DNA of 64,000 nucleotides, taken from an uncultured Paracoccaceae bacterium. Its GTDB lineage: Bacteria > Pseudomonadota > Alphaproteobacteria > Rhodobacterales > Rhodobacteraceae. Location: assembly GCA_947492585.1 (NCBI GenBank), contig CANLND010000016.1, positions 1 through 64,000 on the forward strand, in the 5' to 3' direction. Position 1 is the first letter of the stretch, and each line of letters begins with the position of its first letter. This document shows positions 1-9,842 of the stretch, piece by piece. The notes below the pieces were generated by a model that worked only from the letters and a program-made list of their open reading frames with translations, was not told the origin of the DNA and did not search any database. The translations under genes and the position numbers were made by a program.

Positions 1-101
1 ATCAGACATGTTCACCGCTCGTTTTTCCGAACCGTGAATCATAAAGCCCAACGGAAATCAATGGGTCCTGACCCTAGGCGTCCATACACACGTTATCTAG
101 G

Positions 102-123
102 GTATCCACAGGCTTCATCCACA
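102..123. promoter_or_regulatory. two DnaA-box-like 9-mers upstream of ybjN-like gene
   Basis: The 283 bases before the first gene hold no supported coding frame. Two 9-mers, GTATCCACA (102-110) and TCATCCACA (115-123), each differ by one base from the DnaA box TTATCCACA, and an AT-rich stretch follows (121-150). GANTC sites occur at 35-39 and 172-176. This could be a DnaA-responsive promoter or the edge of an origin-like region, but two imperfect boxes can also occur by chance. Confidence 0.25.
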
Positions 124-283
124 ATTTATTGAAGATATCCCCAAATACTGGGTTGTCAGATAGGGATTCTATGGCCACTCTATATCTTGTAGAGGAGAGG
201 CGAAATGCCCCTTTAGGTAGAGCATGTGACCAGAGATAGGGGTGCTTCTGCCCCAAACCTTTGGACGCGTAGAGAGGTGGACC

Positions 284-784
284 ATGTCCTTGTCTGAACA
301 CCAACTCTTTGAAGACTCCCATCCCATTGATGTTGTCGAGCATCTTGCGCAAAACCATCAATGGGACTTTGACCGGATCACCGATGATCAGATCGCCATG
401 TCGGTCGAAGGCCAGTGGCGGACCTATTCGCTGACGCTGGCCTGGTCAGATCCCGAAGAAACCCTGCGCATGGTGTGCAGTTTTGAAATGGATCCTCCAG
501 CGGCGCGCCTGCAGGGGCTGTATGAGCTGATCAACCAGATGAATGATCAGTGTTGGACCGGGGCGTTTACCTATTGGCCAGACCACAAACTGATGTTGTA
601 TCGCTATGGGATGCTGCTGACCGGTGGACAGATGGCGGGCCCCGAGCAGATTGACACGCTGTTGAACATGGCCGTCGCCAATTGTGAACGTTTCTATCCG
701 GCGATCCAGCTGAATGTCTGGGGAGAACGCACGCCAAAAGACGCCATGCAAGTCGCCATTGCAGAGGCCTATGGGCGGGCGTAA
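284..784 (+). CDS. YbjN domain-containing protein
   Basis: A 166-residue soluble protein of the YbjN family, whose fold resembles type III secretion chaperones; the role in alphaproteobacteria is not settled. The ATG at 284 is chosen over an upstream in-frame GTG because AGAGAGG lies just before it (271-277) and family members begin MSLxEH-like. There is no signal peptide or membrane segment. It is followed after 41 bases by proC, co-directional, suggesting one transcript. Family assignment is by overall similarity of the central region (YSLTLAW, PEETLRMVCSF) and is fairly firm. Confidence 0.8.
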   Translation: MSLSEHQLFEDSHPIDVVEHLAQNHQWDFDRITDDQIAMSVEGQWRTYSLTLAWSDPEETLRMVCSFEMDPPAARLQGLYELINQMNDQCWTGAFTYWPDHKLMLYRYGMLLTGGQMAGPEQIDTLLNMAVANCERFYPAIQLNVWGERTPKDAMQVAIAEAYGRA

Positions 785-825
785 ACATTTTTCCCGAACC
801 AAAAGAAAAGGGGCGGGGCAACTCG

Positions 826-1641
826 ATGAAACAATCTGAATTGGCCGCACGCGGCTTGGTGCTTTTGGGCTGCGGTAAAATGGGCTCGGCGATGCTGGCG
901 GGCTGGCTTGATGGCGGTTTGCCTGCGGGCTCGGTCTGGGTGCAGGATCCCTATCCCTCGGACTGGCTGGGCACGACAGGCGTACACATCAATCAGCCAC
1001 TGCCCGAAAATCCGGCGCTTGTACTGATTGCGGTCAAGCCGCAGATGATGACCGAAGCGTTGCCGGTGCTCAAAGGGTACGGTGGCGGGCAAACCCTGTT
1101 TGTTTCCGTGGCGGCGGGCACCTCTATTGTCAGTTACGAAACTATTTTGGGCGCCAGCTCTCCGATTGTGCGCGCCATGCCCAATACTCCAGCAGCCATT
1201 GGCCAAGGCATCACCGCCCTGGTTGGCAATGCCGCGTGCACCCCCTCGCATCTGGATCAGGCCGACCAGCTGTTGCAGGCCATCGGGCAGGTGGTGCGCC
1301 TGGAGCGCGAAGACCAGATGGATGCCGTCACCGGTGTCAGCGGTTCAGGTCCGGCCTATGTGTTTCATCTGATTGAAACACTTGCTGCGGCGGGTGTCGC
1401 ACAGGGGCTGCCAGCTGCGCTGGCGCTGCAACTGGCCAAGGCCACCGTCGCCGGAGCGGGCGCATTGGCTGAGGCGGCGGAGGAAACGCCTGCGCAGCTG
1501 CGGGTGAATGTCACCAGCCCAAACGGCACCACTCAGGCCGCGCTTGAGGTGTTGATGAATGAAACAGATGGGTTCCCGGCTCTTGTGACCCGTGCCGTCG
1601 CTGCGGCAACCGAGCGATCCAAGGAGCTTTCGCGTGGCTGA
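826..1641 (+). CDS. proC: pyrroline-5-carboxylate reductase
   Basis: Catalyses the last step of proline synthesis, NAD(P)H-dependent reduction of 1-pyrroline-5-carboxylate, in the cytoplasm. The 271-residue protein has the N-terminal dinucleotide-binding motif LGCGKMG (residues 14-20), the P5CR signature around DAVTGVSGSGPAYVF (about 166-180) and the SPNGTTQAAL segment near 230; the length is normal for the family. The stop overlaps the GTG start of the next gene by 8 bases, so the two are probably translationally coupled. Confidence 0.96.
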   Translation: MKQSELAARGLVLLGCGKMGSAMLAGWLDGGLPAGSVWVQDPYPSDWLGTTGVHINQPLPENPALVLIAVKPQMMTEALPVLKGYGGGQTLFVSVAAGTSIVSYETILGASSPIVRAMPNTPAAIGQGITALVGNAACTPSHLDQADQLLQAIGQVVRLEREDQMDAVTGVSGSGPAYVFHLIETLAAAGVAQGLPAALALQLAKATVAGAGALAEAAEETPAQLRVNVTSPNGTTQAALEVLMNETDGFPALVTRAVAAATERSKELSRG

Positions 1642-1984
1642 TCTGACCTTTGATGAATTTTTGAAAGTAGACGTGCGGGTCGGGCGGGTGCTGCGCACCG
1701 AAACCTTCCCCGAGGCGCGCAAACCTGCGATCAAAATGTGGATCGATTTTGGCCCCGATCTGGGCGAGAAAAAAACCTCGGCCCAAGTCACGGCGCATTA
1801 CACGCCTGAAGATCTGGTGGGCAAGGAGGTACTGGCCGTGGTCAACTTCCCTCCGCGCCAGATTGGCAAATTCATGTCCGAAGTTCTGGTGTTAGGTCTT
1901 CCAGATGACTCGGGTGAGATTGTTTTGATCGGCCCCGATGGCGATGTGACGGCTGAGGTGCCAGTGGGGGGGCGGTTGCATTGA
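1634..1984 (+). CDS. csaA: CsaA-like tRNA-binding domain protein
   Basis: A 116-residue single-domain OB-fold protein of the CsaA/Arc1p/EMAP type, described as a tRNA-binding, chaperone-like protein. Visible motifs are FLKVDVRVGRV near the N terminus, GEKKTSAQVT, and the NFPPRQIGKFMSEVLVLG segment typical of the family. The GTG at 1634 is preferred because AAGGAG (1621-1626) sits 7 bases before it; an ORF beginning further upstream would run through the proC end. The following dehydrogenase start overlaps its stop codon. Confidence 0.85.
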   Translation: MADLTFDEFLKVDVRVGRVLRTETFPEARKPAIKMWIDFGPDLGEKKTSAQVTAHYTPEDLVGKEVLAVVNFPPRQIGKFMSEVLVLGLPDDSGEIVLIGPDGDVTAEVPVGGRLH

Positions 1985-2937
1985 CCCGCGTCCTGATCAC
2001 CCGGCCAATGACGGCCGCGGTCGAATCCCGCGCGCGGGCCGAGTTCGATGTGGAAATTCGCACGGACACCACAGCCATGTCCCCATCAGAGATGCGCACC
2101 GCTCTACACGATTTTGATGTGGTGGTGCCCACATTGGGCGACATGTTCTCGGCCAGCGTTTTTGCCGAGGCCGGAGACATACGTTGCAAACTTCTGGCCA
2201 ATTTTGGCGTGGGTTATAATCACATCGATGTGGTGGCCGCGCAGGCCGCGGGGGTCGCGGTGACCAATACGCCGGGGGCTGTGACGGATGCCACAGCGGA
2301 TATTGCGATGACCTTGATGCTGATGTCTGCCCGTCGCGCCAGCGAAGGTGAGCGCCATCTGCGATCCGGACAATGGCAAGGCTGGCACCCAACCCAATTC
2401 CTGGGACAGCACGTCAGCGGGAAACACGTCGGGATCTTGGGAATGGGCCGCATTGGTCAGGCCATCGCGCGGCGCTGCCATTATGGATTTGGTATGCGGG
2501 TGTCTTATGTTGCGCGCAGCGACAAGGATCTCGAGTTCCCGACCTCTCGGATGTCTGATGCTGCGACGCTTGCCGCAGCGGTGGATTTCCTGGTGATTGC
2601 GGTGCCGGGCGGGGCGCAGACACGGCATTTGGTGGATGGGGCTATCTTGTCAGCGCTGCCGCGCCATGCCCATCTGATCAATATCGCGCGTGGTGAAGTG
2701 GTGGACGAAGCTGCGCTGATCGCCGCGCTTCAGTCTGGTCAAATCGCGGGCGCAGGTCTGGATGTCTACGAATTTGAACCCCAGGTGCCCGCGGCTCTGA
2801 GGGCCTGCGACAGGGCGACTTTATTGCCGCACCTTGGGACTGCCGCAGAAGAGGTGCGCAGCGGTATGGGGCAGATGGCGCTCGACAATGTGGCGGCCTA
2901 TCGGGCCGGGGCGCCCTTGTTGACCCCCGTCTCCTAG
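1981..2937 (+). CDS. D-2-hydroxyacid dehydrogenase (D-glycerate dehydrogenase / glyoxylate reductase type)
   Basis: NAD(P)-dependent D-isomer-specific 2-hydroxyacid dehydrogenase of 318 residues. The substrate-domain motif GVGYNHIDV is near residue 77, the Rossmann motif GILGMGRIGQ is at about 151-160, and the catalytic set is complete: Arg in NIARGEVVDEAAL, Glu in YEFEPQV and His in LLPHLGTA. The start is probably the TTG at 1981, which overlaps the preceding TGA; an ATG nine codons later is the alternative. It likely reduces glyoxylate or hydroxypyruvate; exact substrate is inferred from family resemblance only. Confidence 0.88.
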   Translation: MTRVLITRPMTAAVESRARAEFDVEIRTDTTAMSPSEMRTALHDFDVVVPTLGDMFSASVFAEAGDIRCKLLANFGVGYNHIDVVAAQAAGVAVTNTPGAVTDATADIAMTLMLMSARRASEGERHLRSGQWQGWHPTQFLGQHVSGKHVGILGMGRIGQAIARRCHYGFGMRVSYVARSDKDLEFPTSRMSDAATLAAAVDFLVIAVPGGAQTRHLVDGAILSALPRHAHLINIARGEVVDEAALIAALQSGQIAGAGLDVYEFEPQVPAALRACDRATLLPHLGTAAEEVRSGMGQMALDNVAAYRAGAPLLTPVS

Positions 2938-3016
2938 CGGTCAGGCATTCTCGCCTGAGGCCATCCATTCCTGTTTCTCTGGCAGGTGGTTGTGCCGCGA
3001 ATAGTTGAGCGGTGGT

Positions 3017-3094
3017 GCCATTTTGGGCTGTGCCCAAAATGGCCATGCCCAACGGGCAAAAGGCCTCGTTCCGAGGTCTGGTGCCGGGCGGGAG
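3017..3094 (-). repeat. bipartite hairpin repeat, copy 1
   Basis: Read on the minus strand: CTCCCGCC (3094-3087), a 5-bp hairpin CCTCG-GAA-CGAGG (3076-3064), CCCGTTGGGC (3056-3047), then a perfect 12-bp hairpin GCCATTTTGGGC/GCCCAAAATGGC (3043-3017). It lies between the convergent 3' ends of the hydroxyacid dehydrogenase and tdk. Four further copies with different stem sequences occur in the window. Confidence 0.7.
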
Positions 3095-3133
3095 GGCGCG
3101 TGTTCAGTCAGCAAAGGCCAGCTGCCCAACGGC

Positions 3134-3718
3134 TCACATGGGATCTCCCACAGCCGCGCGCCAGTGGCGGCGACATAGGGAGACATAGCTTTCGTTGCCG
3201 CCAATCTGCACCTGATCCCCCTCGATGAGAGGGCGCCCCTGTTCATCCTGTCGAATCACCATGGTCGCCTTTTTGCCGCAGTGGCAAATTGTGCGGACCT
3301 CTCGCATTTCATCAGCCAAGGCCAGCAACGTCGCCGAACCCGGAAATAGGTTGCCCTGAAAATCAACCCGCAACCCGTAGCACAGCACCGGGATCCGCAA
3401 ATCATCCACAACCCGCGCCAGTTGCCACACCTGTGCCCGGGTTAAGAACTGCGCCTCATCGACAAAAATTGCTGCCACATCTCCCCGGCTGATCCGCTCT
3501 GAGATTTGCGCAAATAGATCGTCGGTCTGTGAAAATATGTCCGCCTCTTCGGCGATACCGATTCGAGACGCAATGCGCCCCTGTCCGGCTCGATCATCAA
3601 TCTGTGCCGTCAGAAGATAGGTGTCCATGTTGTTTTCGCGGTAGTTATGCGACGCCTGCAACAGCACCGTCGATTTCCCCGCATTCATGGTGGAGTAGTT
3701 AAAATAGAGCTTTGCCAT
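3134..3718 (-). CDS. tdk: thymidine kinase
   Basis: Type II thymidine kinase, 194 residues, phosphorylating (deoxy)thymidine to dTMP in the pyrimidine salvage pathway. P-loop NAGKST is at residues 12-17, the catalytic Glu is in FVDEAQF (E88), the lasso/dNTP region GLRVDFQGNLFPGS follows at 116-129, and zinc ligands appear as C146, C148, C183 and H186. Length is standard. No strong Shine-Dalgarno is seen. It is monocistronic and convergent to the dehydrogenase, with repeat copy 1 between them. Confidence 0.96.
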   Translation of the reverse strand: MAKLYFNYSTMNAGKSTVLLQASHNYRENNMDTYLLTAQIDDRAGQGRIASRIGIAEEADIFSQTDDLFAQISERISRGDVAAIFVDEAQFLTRAQVWQLARVVDDLRIPVLCYGLRVDFQGNLFPGSATLLALADEMREVRTICHCGKKATMVIRQDEQGRPLIEGDQVQIGGNESYVSLCRRHWRAAVGDPM

Positions 3719-4191
3719 AACCAGTGGTGTATCTTGCCCGCGCGCGCGTGAAAACCGGGAAACTTACCGGGCACAAACAGGGCCAAGTTCAGGACCGCCG
3801 ACGCCGCAAGCCGGGACAGGTGAATGTCTCCTAGACCTTAGAAAAAAGGCGCATTTTCGCCCGTAAATTCCGGGTACCGCCTGTCCATCCCCTCCCCTAG
3901 GCAGCGCGCCTGATGGGCATCGGACAAACAACTCTGAAACAGAGCAGAGACGATGCGAAAATGCGCCAAAATCGGCAGAACAATTGCCGGATCCCAGAAT
4001 CTGCTCCCACTCACACTAGTCACAGACTCTGATGCCGCAGAGTGCGTATTGGCCACGCTCTCTAAATCTCATCCCGTTGAAACCGTAGTAGGGATGGTCA
4101 ATAAATTACAACTCCCCTACAAAACAACAATGGGAAAGATGGGGACGAGTTCCCCAAAAAAAAGATCCGGATGTGAGTGGGGGATTGAAAA
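3719..4191. other. 473-base intergenic region, no gene recognised
   Basis: Lies between divergent tdk and the HTH-like gene. Short open frames on both strands (for instance minus 3838-4056 and plus 3953-4195) have no recognisable homology, no good ribosome binding site and unusual composition. A purine-rich GTGGGGG (4178-4184) precedes the next start. No tRNA-like or riboswitch-like fold was recognised. Confidence 0.4.
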
Positions 4192-4653
4192 ATGACCGAT
4201 ATTGGCGCGTATTTAAAGAAGCATACCGAAGCATTGGTAAAGGATGTTGGGATTGAGACCGCCTGCCAGATCACTGGTAAATCCAAGGCGACTCTGGGCC
4301 GGTATTATTCTGACAATCCGGAACATGCGGACCGCTTTATGCCGGTGGATGCGGTTGCCCGTCTCGAAGACAACTCCTCTTTTCCACATGTCACTTCGGC
4401 GCTGGCCGATCTGCGCAACATCACATTGTCTTACAATGATCGCTCTGACAATGCGCAGCGCGGCAATGGCAACGTGAACTCGGATGTCATTGCTCTAAGC
4501 CAGCGTTTCGCCACGTTGATGAGCGAATATCAAACCGCCATGGAGGACGGTATTATCACCGTCAACGAAGCCAAACGTTTGCTGCGCGAAACGGTGCTGT
4601 TACAGCAGGTGCTTCTTGAGATGAAATTACACCTGGACGAGGGTAAAGGTTAA
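4192..4653 (+). CDS. unassigned protein with HTH-like N terminus and coiled-coil C terminus
   Basis: A 153-residue protein not assigned to a named family. Residues about 17-40 (KDVGIETACQITGKSKATLG) read like a helix-turn-helix of the kind seen in phage regulatory proteins, where ITGKSKATLGRYY would be the recognition part. Residues about 95-150 form long amphipathic helices rich in Leu, Glu and Arg (NEAKRLLRETVLLQQVLLEM), suggesting oligomerisation. It stands alone, preceded by a long intergenic region and followed by a perfect hairpin at 4656-4684. A DNA-binding regulator is plausible but unproven. Confidence 0.65.
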   Translation: MTDIGAYLKKHTEALVKDVGIETACQITGKSKATLGRYYSDNPEHADRFMPVDAVARLEDNSSFPHVTSALADLRNITLSYNDRSDNAQRGNGNVNSDVIALSQRFATLMSEYQTAMEDGIITVNEAKRLLRETVLLQQVLLEMKLHLDEGKG

Positions 4654-4655
4654 CC

Positions 4656-4684
4656 CATCTGCGCCTCATAGCGAGGCGCAGATG
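4656..4684. terminator. perfect 12-bp hairpin between convergent genes
   Basis: CATCTGCGCCTC (4656-4667), loop ATAGC, GAGGCGCAGATG (4673-4684). It begins 2 bases after the stop of the HTH-like gene and 8 bases before the end of the convergent lipoprotein gene; only a weak T run (ATTT) follows on the plus strand, so it may act on both transcripts. Confidence 0.65.
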
Positions 4685-4692
4685 ATTTGGGC

Positions 4693-4770
4693 TTAGATCA
4701 ACGGCACAAATGGCACGCCGCCACAGGCGGACAGCGACAACAGGGCCAGCAGTGCAAACATCAAACGCAT
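4693..4770 (-). CDS. 25-residue lipoprotein
   Basis: A tiny gene encoding a peptide that is almost entirely a lipoprotein signal: MRLMFALLALLSLSAC followed by GGVPFVPLI. The lipobox LSAC puts the acylated cysteine at residue 16, leaving a mature peptide of only ten residues. The Shine-Dalgarno AGGAG lies 7 bases before the ATG (revcomp of 4778-4782). Such minimal lipoproteins are too short for common gene callers; function unknown. Convergent to the HTH-like gene. Confidence 0.7.
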   Translation of the reverse strand: MRLMFALLALLSLSACGGVPFVPLI

Positions 4771-5079
4771 AGGCGTCTCCTAAAATTCTATCATTTCGGG
4801 GACCGTTGCGCGTTTACCGAATATAGTCAACGCCGGGTTGTTTTCCCCACTGATTTTCGTGGATCTGCGGTTGGAATGCGCCACTTCGCCCCGGCACGCT
4901 GGCACGTGCCAGTTCCCGAAGAGAAATCCGCCACAACAGCGTCGAATGTCACATTTTGACCGGCCTCCTCAGGCCATGAACATGTCCTATCATACGTGGT
5001 GCCGTGCCTGCACAGATTGTGCCGGGGGAGGGCCGCGACCAGAGCTGGCGCCTAAATCTTTCTCACCCCATCCGCACAA

Positions 5080-5110
5080 AAAAGCCCCGGTCTGTTGACC
5101 GGGGCTTTTA
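5080..5110. terminator. rho-independent terminator of carB
   Basis: A perfect 13-bp stem, AAAAGCCCCGGTC (5080-5092), loop TGTT, GACCGGGGCTTTT (5097-5109). It sits 28 bases beyond the carB stop and gives a U tract on the minus-strand transcript; the symmetry means it would also stop plus-strand transcription. Confidence 0.9.
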
Positions 5111-5137
5111 TTGAGATGGTTATCTGTTTGACGTACA

Positions 5138-8100
5138 TCAGCCTTGCAGCGATTTCACCTCAACTTCACCTTCCGCCTGCGCCTTGATGGCTAGGGCGGC
5201 CGCATTGGCGCCTGCGGCTGTGGTGAAATATGGGATTTTGCCATACAGCGCGACCGAGCGCATTTCCTTGCTGTCTTCGACAGCCTGCGACCCTTCGGTG
5301 GTGTTCATCAGGATCTGAACCTTGCCGTCTTTTAGCAGGTCCACCACGTGTGGACGGCCTTCGTAGACCTTGTTCACCACATCACAGGCAATGCCCTGAC
5401 CATCCAGCCAGGACTGGGTGCCGCTTGTGGCCACTAGGGTAAAGCCCTGAGCCACCAGCGTTTGTGCGGCTTCGCGCATCAGCTCACCTTTGTCGGTGTC
5501 TTTGATCGAAATGAACGCACAGCCCGCCGAGGGCAGAACCATTCCCGCGCCCATCTGTGCCTTGAGGAACGCACCGGCAAAAGAGCGATCCCAGCCCATG
5601 ACTTCACCGGTTGAACGCATTTCAGGGCCCAAAAGCGTGTCAACGCCGGGGAAACGGGCAAAGGGCAGAACGGCCTCTTTGACCGAGAACCACGGCATGT
5701 CGGGGTCTGCCAGTGTCATTGGATCCGCCATTGGCGTGTCCACGTCGTAGCCCGCATCCGGCGCATAAGGCGCCCGCAGTGGGAAGTTCGACAAAGGCTC
5801 ACCCGCCATCACACGCGCTGAGATCGACGCAATCGCACTGTCGGTGGCTTTGGCCACAAATGGCACGGTACGCGAGGCCCGTGGGTTCACCTCGATCAGG
5901 TAGATGTCACCATCCTTGATCGCAAACTGGATGTTCATCAGGCCCACCACATTCAGCGCCTTGGCCAGCGCAAATGTCTGTTCTTTGACTCGTTCGATCA
6001 CGTCCTTATCAAGCGAGTAGGGCGGCAGCGAACAGGCACTGTCGCCTGAGTGGACGCCCGCCTCTTCGATGTGCTGCATGATGCCTGCGACATGCACGTC
6101 TGTGCCGTCACAGATCGCATCCACGTCCAGCTCAACCGCACCGGACAGATAGCTGTCCAACAATACAGGGCTGTCGCCTGACACCACTACGGCCTCGGCG
6201 ATGTAACGTTCCAGCTGCGCCATGTCGCGCACGATTTCCATCGCGCGCCCCCCCAGAACATAAGAGGGGCGGATCACCAGTGGGAAGCCGATCTCTTTTG
6301 CAATCTCCAACGCCTGCGCATCTGTTGACGCGATGCCGTTGTTGGGTTGTTTCAGGCCCAGCTCATTGACCAGTGCCTGGAACCGCTCGCGGTCTTCTGC
6401 AAGGTCAATTGCATCGGGTGAGGTGCCAAGGATTGGAATGCCTTCGGCTTCCAGCGCGTTGGCCAGTTTCAGCGGGGTCTGACCGCCAAACTGAACGATC
6501 ACACCGTGCAGCGTGCCGTTGTCCTGTTCCACGCGCAGGATTTCCATCACGTGTTCCATGGTCAGCGGCTCGAAATACAGACGATCCGAGGTGTCATAGT
6601 CGGTTGAAACGGTTTCAGGGTTACAGTTGACCATGATGGTCTCATAGCCTGCATCCGTCAGCGCATAACACGCGTGGCAGCAGCAGTAGTCAAATTCGAT
6701 ACCCTGACCAATGCGGTTTGGACCGCCGCCCAGAATGACCACTTTTTTGCGATCAGACGGGCGCGCCTCGCACTCGGCTTCGCCCATCATTGGGGTTTCA
6801 TAGGTCGAGTACATATAAGGCGTCTGCGCCTCAAATTCGGCCGCGCAGGTGTCGATGCGTTTGAACACTGCCTTAACGCCAAGATTATGACGCGCGCGGC
6901 GCACGTCGTCTTCGTCGCGGCCGGTCAGATTCGCCAGACGGGCATCGGTGAAGCCCAGCATTTTGACCGCGCGCAGTTCTTCTTCGCGCACCGGCAGACC
7001 GTCTTTGCGGATCTCACGCTCGGCGTCCACAATCTCGCGGATACGGTCGAGGAACCATGGGTCAAAGGCGGTGACATTGTTGATCTCGACGTTGGTCAGA
7101 CCATGACGCATCGCCTGCGCGATGGTGCGCATGCGGTCCGGGGTGGTCTGGCTGATCGCCTTGATCACGGCGGCCTTGTCGGTTGCTGTGGCATCTTCCC
7201 ACAGACCTACGGTCACACCGGGAATGTCCACTTCGTCAAAACCGGTCAGGCCGGATTCCATTGACGCCAGCGCTTTTTGCAGAGATTCGTGAATGGTCCG
7301 GCCAATCGACATGGCCTCGCCCACGGATTTCATCGCAGTGGTCAGATAGGGTTCGGAGCCCGGGAATTTTTCAAAAGCGAATTTTGGGATCTTGGTGACG
7401 ACATAATCAATCGACGGTTCAAACGACGCGGGCGTCACTTTGGTGATGTCGTTGTCCAGCTCGTCCAGCGTATATCCCACGGCCAGCTTGGCGGCGATCT
7501 TGGCAATCGGGAAGCCGGTTGCCTTGGACGCCAGCGCCGAAGAGCGCGACACGCGGGGGTTCATTTCGATCACAACCATACGACCGTCGGCAGGGTTCAC
7601 CGACCATTGAACGTTGGAACCGCCGGTTTCCACGCCGATCTCACGCAGAACGTTGATCGAGTGGGTCCGCATGATTTGGTATTCTTTGTCCGACAGGGTC
7701 AGGGCAGGGGCCACGGTGATCGAATCACCGGTGTGCACGCCCATCGGGTCGACGTTTTCGATGGAACAGACGATGATGGCGTTGTCCGCTTTGTCGCGGA
7801 CCACTTCCATTTCATACTCTTTCCAGCCCAGCAGGCTTTCATCCACCAGAATTTGGTTCACAGGTGATGCATCCATCCCGGAGCGGCAATAGTGGATGTA
7901 GTCTTCGCGGTTATAGGCCACGCCACCACCCGTGCCGCCCATGGTAAAGGCCGGGCGGATGATCGCAGGCAGGCCGATGTCTTCCAGCTCTTCCAGCGCA
8001 AGGCGAATGCCTTCGTCCAGATCTGCGCTGCCATCGTCTTTCTTTGGCGCGGTCACAATTGACGCGCGCGGATTTTCAATGCCCAACCGGTCCATGGCTT

Positions 8101-8500
8101 CGCGGAAGAGCTTGCGATCTTCTGCCATTTCAATGGCATCGCGGGTCGCACCGATCATTTCGACGTTGAATTTCTCCAACACGCCCATTTCTTCCAGTGC
8201 CAGCGATGTGTTCAGGCCCGTCTGCCCCCCCATCGTCGGCAGCAGCGCATCAGGGCGTTCTTTTTCGATGATTTTGGCAACCACATCGGGGGTGATGGGT
8301 TCGATATAGGTCGCATCCGCCAGACCGGGGTCGGTCATGATGGTCGCAGGGTTGGAGTTCACCAGAATGACGCGGTAGCCTTCTTCGCGCAGCGCTTTAC
8401 AGGCTTGGGCACCGGAATAATCAAATTCACAAGCCTGCCCGATCACGATGGGGCCAGCCCCAATGATCATGATAGATTTTATATCTGTTCTTTTGGGCAT
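5138..8500 (-). CDS. carB: carbamoyl-phosphate synthase large subunit
   Basis: Large (synthetase) subunit making carbamoyl phosphate from bicarbonate, ammonia delivered by CarA, and two ATP, for arginine and pyrimidine synthesis. The 1120-residue protein has the duplicated architecture: an N-terminal half starting [21 protein letters not shown] with an ATP-grasp domain containing FTMGGTGGG near 186, an oligomerisation segment, a second synthetase half ([27 protein letters not shown]), and a C-terminal MGS-like allosteric domain. AAGGA lies before the ATG. carA is not adjacent; it must be elsewhere. Divergent from pabB. Confidence 0.98.
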   Translation of the reverse strand: MPKRTDIKSIMIIGAGPIVIGQACEFDYSGAQACKALREEGYRVILVNSNPATIMTDPGLADATYIEPITPDVVAKIIEKERPDALLPTMGGQTGLNTSLALEEMGVLEKFNVEMIGATRDAIEMAEDRKLFREAMDRLGIENPRASIVTAPKKDDGSADLDEGIRLALEELEDIGLPAIIRPAFTMGGTGGGVAYNREDYIHYCRSGMDASPVNQILVDESLLGWKEYEMEVVRDKADNAIIVCSIENVDPMGVHTGDSITVAPALTLSDKEYQIMRTHSINVLREIGVETGGSNVQWSVNPADGRMVVIEMNPRVSRSSALASKATGFPIAKIAAKLAVGYTLDELDNDITKVTPASFEPSIDYVVTKIPKFAFEKFPGSEPYLTTAMKSVGEAMSIGRTIHESLQKALASMESGLTGFDEVDIPGVTVGLWEDATATDKAAVIKAISQTTPDRMRTIAQAMRHGLTNVEINNVTAFDPWFLDRIREIVDAEREIRKDGLPVREEELRAVKMLGFTDARLANLTGRDEDDVRRARHNLGVKAVFKRIDTCAAEFEAQTPYMYSTYETPMMGEAECEARPSDRKKVVILGGGPNRIGQGIEFDYCCCHACYALTDAGYETIMVNCNPETVSTDYDTSDRLYFEPLTMEHVMEILRVEQDNGTLHGVIVQFGGQTPLKLANALEAEGIPILGTSPDAIDLAEDRERFQALVNELGLKQPNNGIASTDAQALEIAKEIGFPLVIRPSYVLGGRAMEIVRDMAQLERYIAEAVVVSGDSPVLLDSYLSGAVELDVDAICDGTDVHVAGIMQHIEEAGVHSGDSACSLPPYSLDKDVIERVKEQTFALAKALNVVGLMNIQFAIKDGDIYLIEVNPRASRTVPFVAKATDSAIASISARVMAGEPLSNFPLRAPYAPDAGYDVDTPMADPMTLADPDMPWFSVKEAVLPFARFPGVDTLLGPEMRSTGEVMGWDRSFAGAFLKAQMGAGMVLPSAGCAFISIKDTDKGELMREAAQTLVAQGFTLVATSGTQSWLDGQGIACDVVNKVYEGRPHVVDLLKDGKVQILMNTTEGSQAVEDSKEMRSVALYGKIPYFTTAAGANAAALAIKAQAEGEVEVKSLQG

Positions 8501-8732
8501 GGCTCTTCATCCTTCGATTGTGCAGGCGCGACAGGGCTGAGTCGGAGGGGCGCAAGCGTGCGCCCAAATTGTCCTGCGTTATAGGCAGCGCGGGAAAAGG
8601 TGCAAGGGCAGAGTTTCGCTTTGTGCAAGTTCTCTGCAGCCTGCGCAGATCGGGGGTGGAATGGCGCATTCTGGACTTTGCACATAAGGTCAAAACACTA
8701 TATCGCCTCCTCATGACGACTGGGGAAATTAA

Positions 8733-9842
8733 ATGAAGCTGCGTTTTGATCGCGGACCCTTGGATACGGGGACCGAATTTTCCGCACCACGCGACGTGAT
8801 CCGTGCTGATCAGCCTGCTGATGTGTCAGCAGCACTGGCCGCCGTTGATCAGGCACGCGCTTCTGGATTTTGGGTGGCGGGCTACGCCTCATATGAACTG
8901 GGCTATGCGCTGGAGCCTAAACTGGCCGCCTATATGCCGCAGGATCGTGCGCTGCCCCTGATGTGTTTTGGCGTCTATGATGCACCACAGCCCGCATCTG
9001 CGTTGTCCACAGGGCCCGCCAGTCTGACGGACCTGAACCCGCGCTGGAGTGCACAGAGATACCAATCCGCATTTGACGTGGTCAAAGAAAATATTGGCAA
9101 AGGGGATATATATCAGGCCAACCTGACCTTCCCCATCGACACCACAGCGAGCGGCGGCGCATCGGCGCTCTATGCCGTGCTCGCCGCCAAGCAGCCAGTG
9201 GGCCATGGGGTTCTGGTCGAGCAGGACGGTCTGCCGGATCTTTTGTCGCGCTCGCCGGAATTGTTTTTCCGCACCGACGCCACGGGCGTCATCGAAACCC
9301 GCCCGATGAAGGGCACTCAGCCGCGCAGCCCGGATCCCGCCGAGGATGCCGCGCGCCAGGCGTTTTTGACCCGTGATGTGAAAAACCGGGCGGAAAACCT
9401 GATGATCGTGGATCTATTGCGCAACGACATCAGTCGCGTGGCCGAAGTTGGATCGGTGCATGTGCCAGATCTGTTCAAGGTTGAAACCTACGCCACCGTA
9501 CACCAGATGGTGTCCTTGGTCCGGGCGCAGTTGCGCGTTGATGTGGGGCTGGCGGATCTGTTTGCAGCGCTTTACCCCTGCGGATCCATCACCGGCGCGC
9601 CGAAAATCCGAGCGATGGAAGTGCTGGCGGATTTGGAACCTGCCCCCCGTGACATTTATTGTGGCACCATCGGCTGGGCCGCACCCGACGGCCGCAGTGA
9701 ATTCAACGTCGCCATTCGCACGGTGATGCTGGACGGGGAGCACGCCCGCCTGAACGTTGGTGGCGGCGTGGTCTGGGACAGCACGGCCGAAGCGGAATAT
9801 GAGGAAGCCTTATGGAAAGCGCGCTTTGCCCAGCTGAACTGA
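8733..9842 (+). CDS. pabB: aminodeoxychorismate synthase component I
   Basis: Chorismate-binding enzyme that forms 4-amino-4-deoxychorismate with the glutaminase PabA, the first step to p-aminobenzoate and folate. At 369 residues it matches short PabB forms. Catalytic-domain motifs are ETRPMKGTQPRSP near 190-200, DLLRNDISRVAEVGSV around 227-242, ETYATVHQMVS, and the PCGSITGAPK segment near 284-293. The pabC-like gene begins 31 bases before its end in another frame, so the pair is a coupled operon. Anthranilate synthase is the alternative but the short N terminus and partner argue for PabB. Confidence 0.93.
   Translation: MKLRFDRGPLDTGTEFSAPRDVIRADQPADVSAALAAVDQARASGFWVAGYASYELGYALEPKLAAYMPQDRALPLMCFGVYDAPQPASALSTGPASLTDLNPRWSAQRYQSAFDVVKENIGKGDIYQANLTFPIDTTASGGASALYAVLAAKQPVGHGVLVEQDGLPDLLSRSPELFFRTDATGVIETRPMKGTQPRSPDPAEDAARQAFLTRDVKNRAENLMIVDLLRNDISRVAEVGSVHVPDLFKVETYATVHQMVSLVRAQLRVDVGLADLFAALYPCGSITGAPKIRAMEVLADLEPAPRDIYCGTIGWAAPDGRSEFNVAIRTVMLDGEHARLNVGGGVVWDSTAEAEYEEALWKARFAQLN

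Noticed and set aside
6674-7867. Two 196-codon plus-strand frames within carB
   Set aside because: Antisense shadows of a certain gene with no ribosome binding site or domain.
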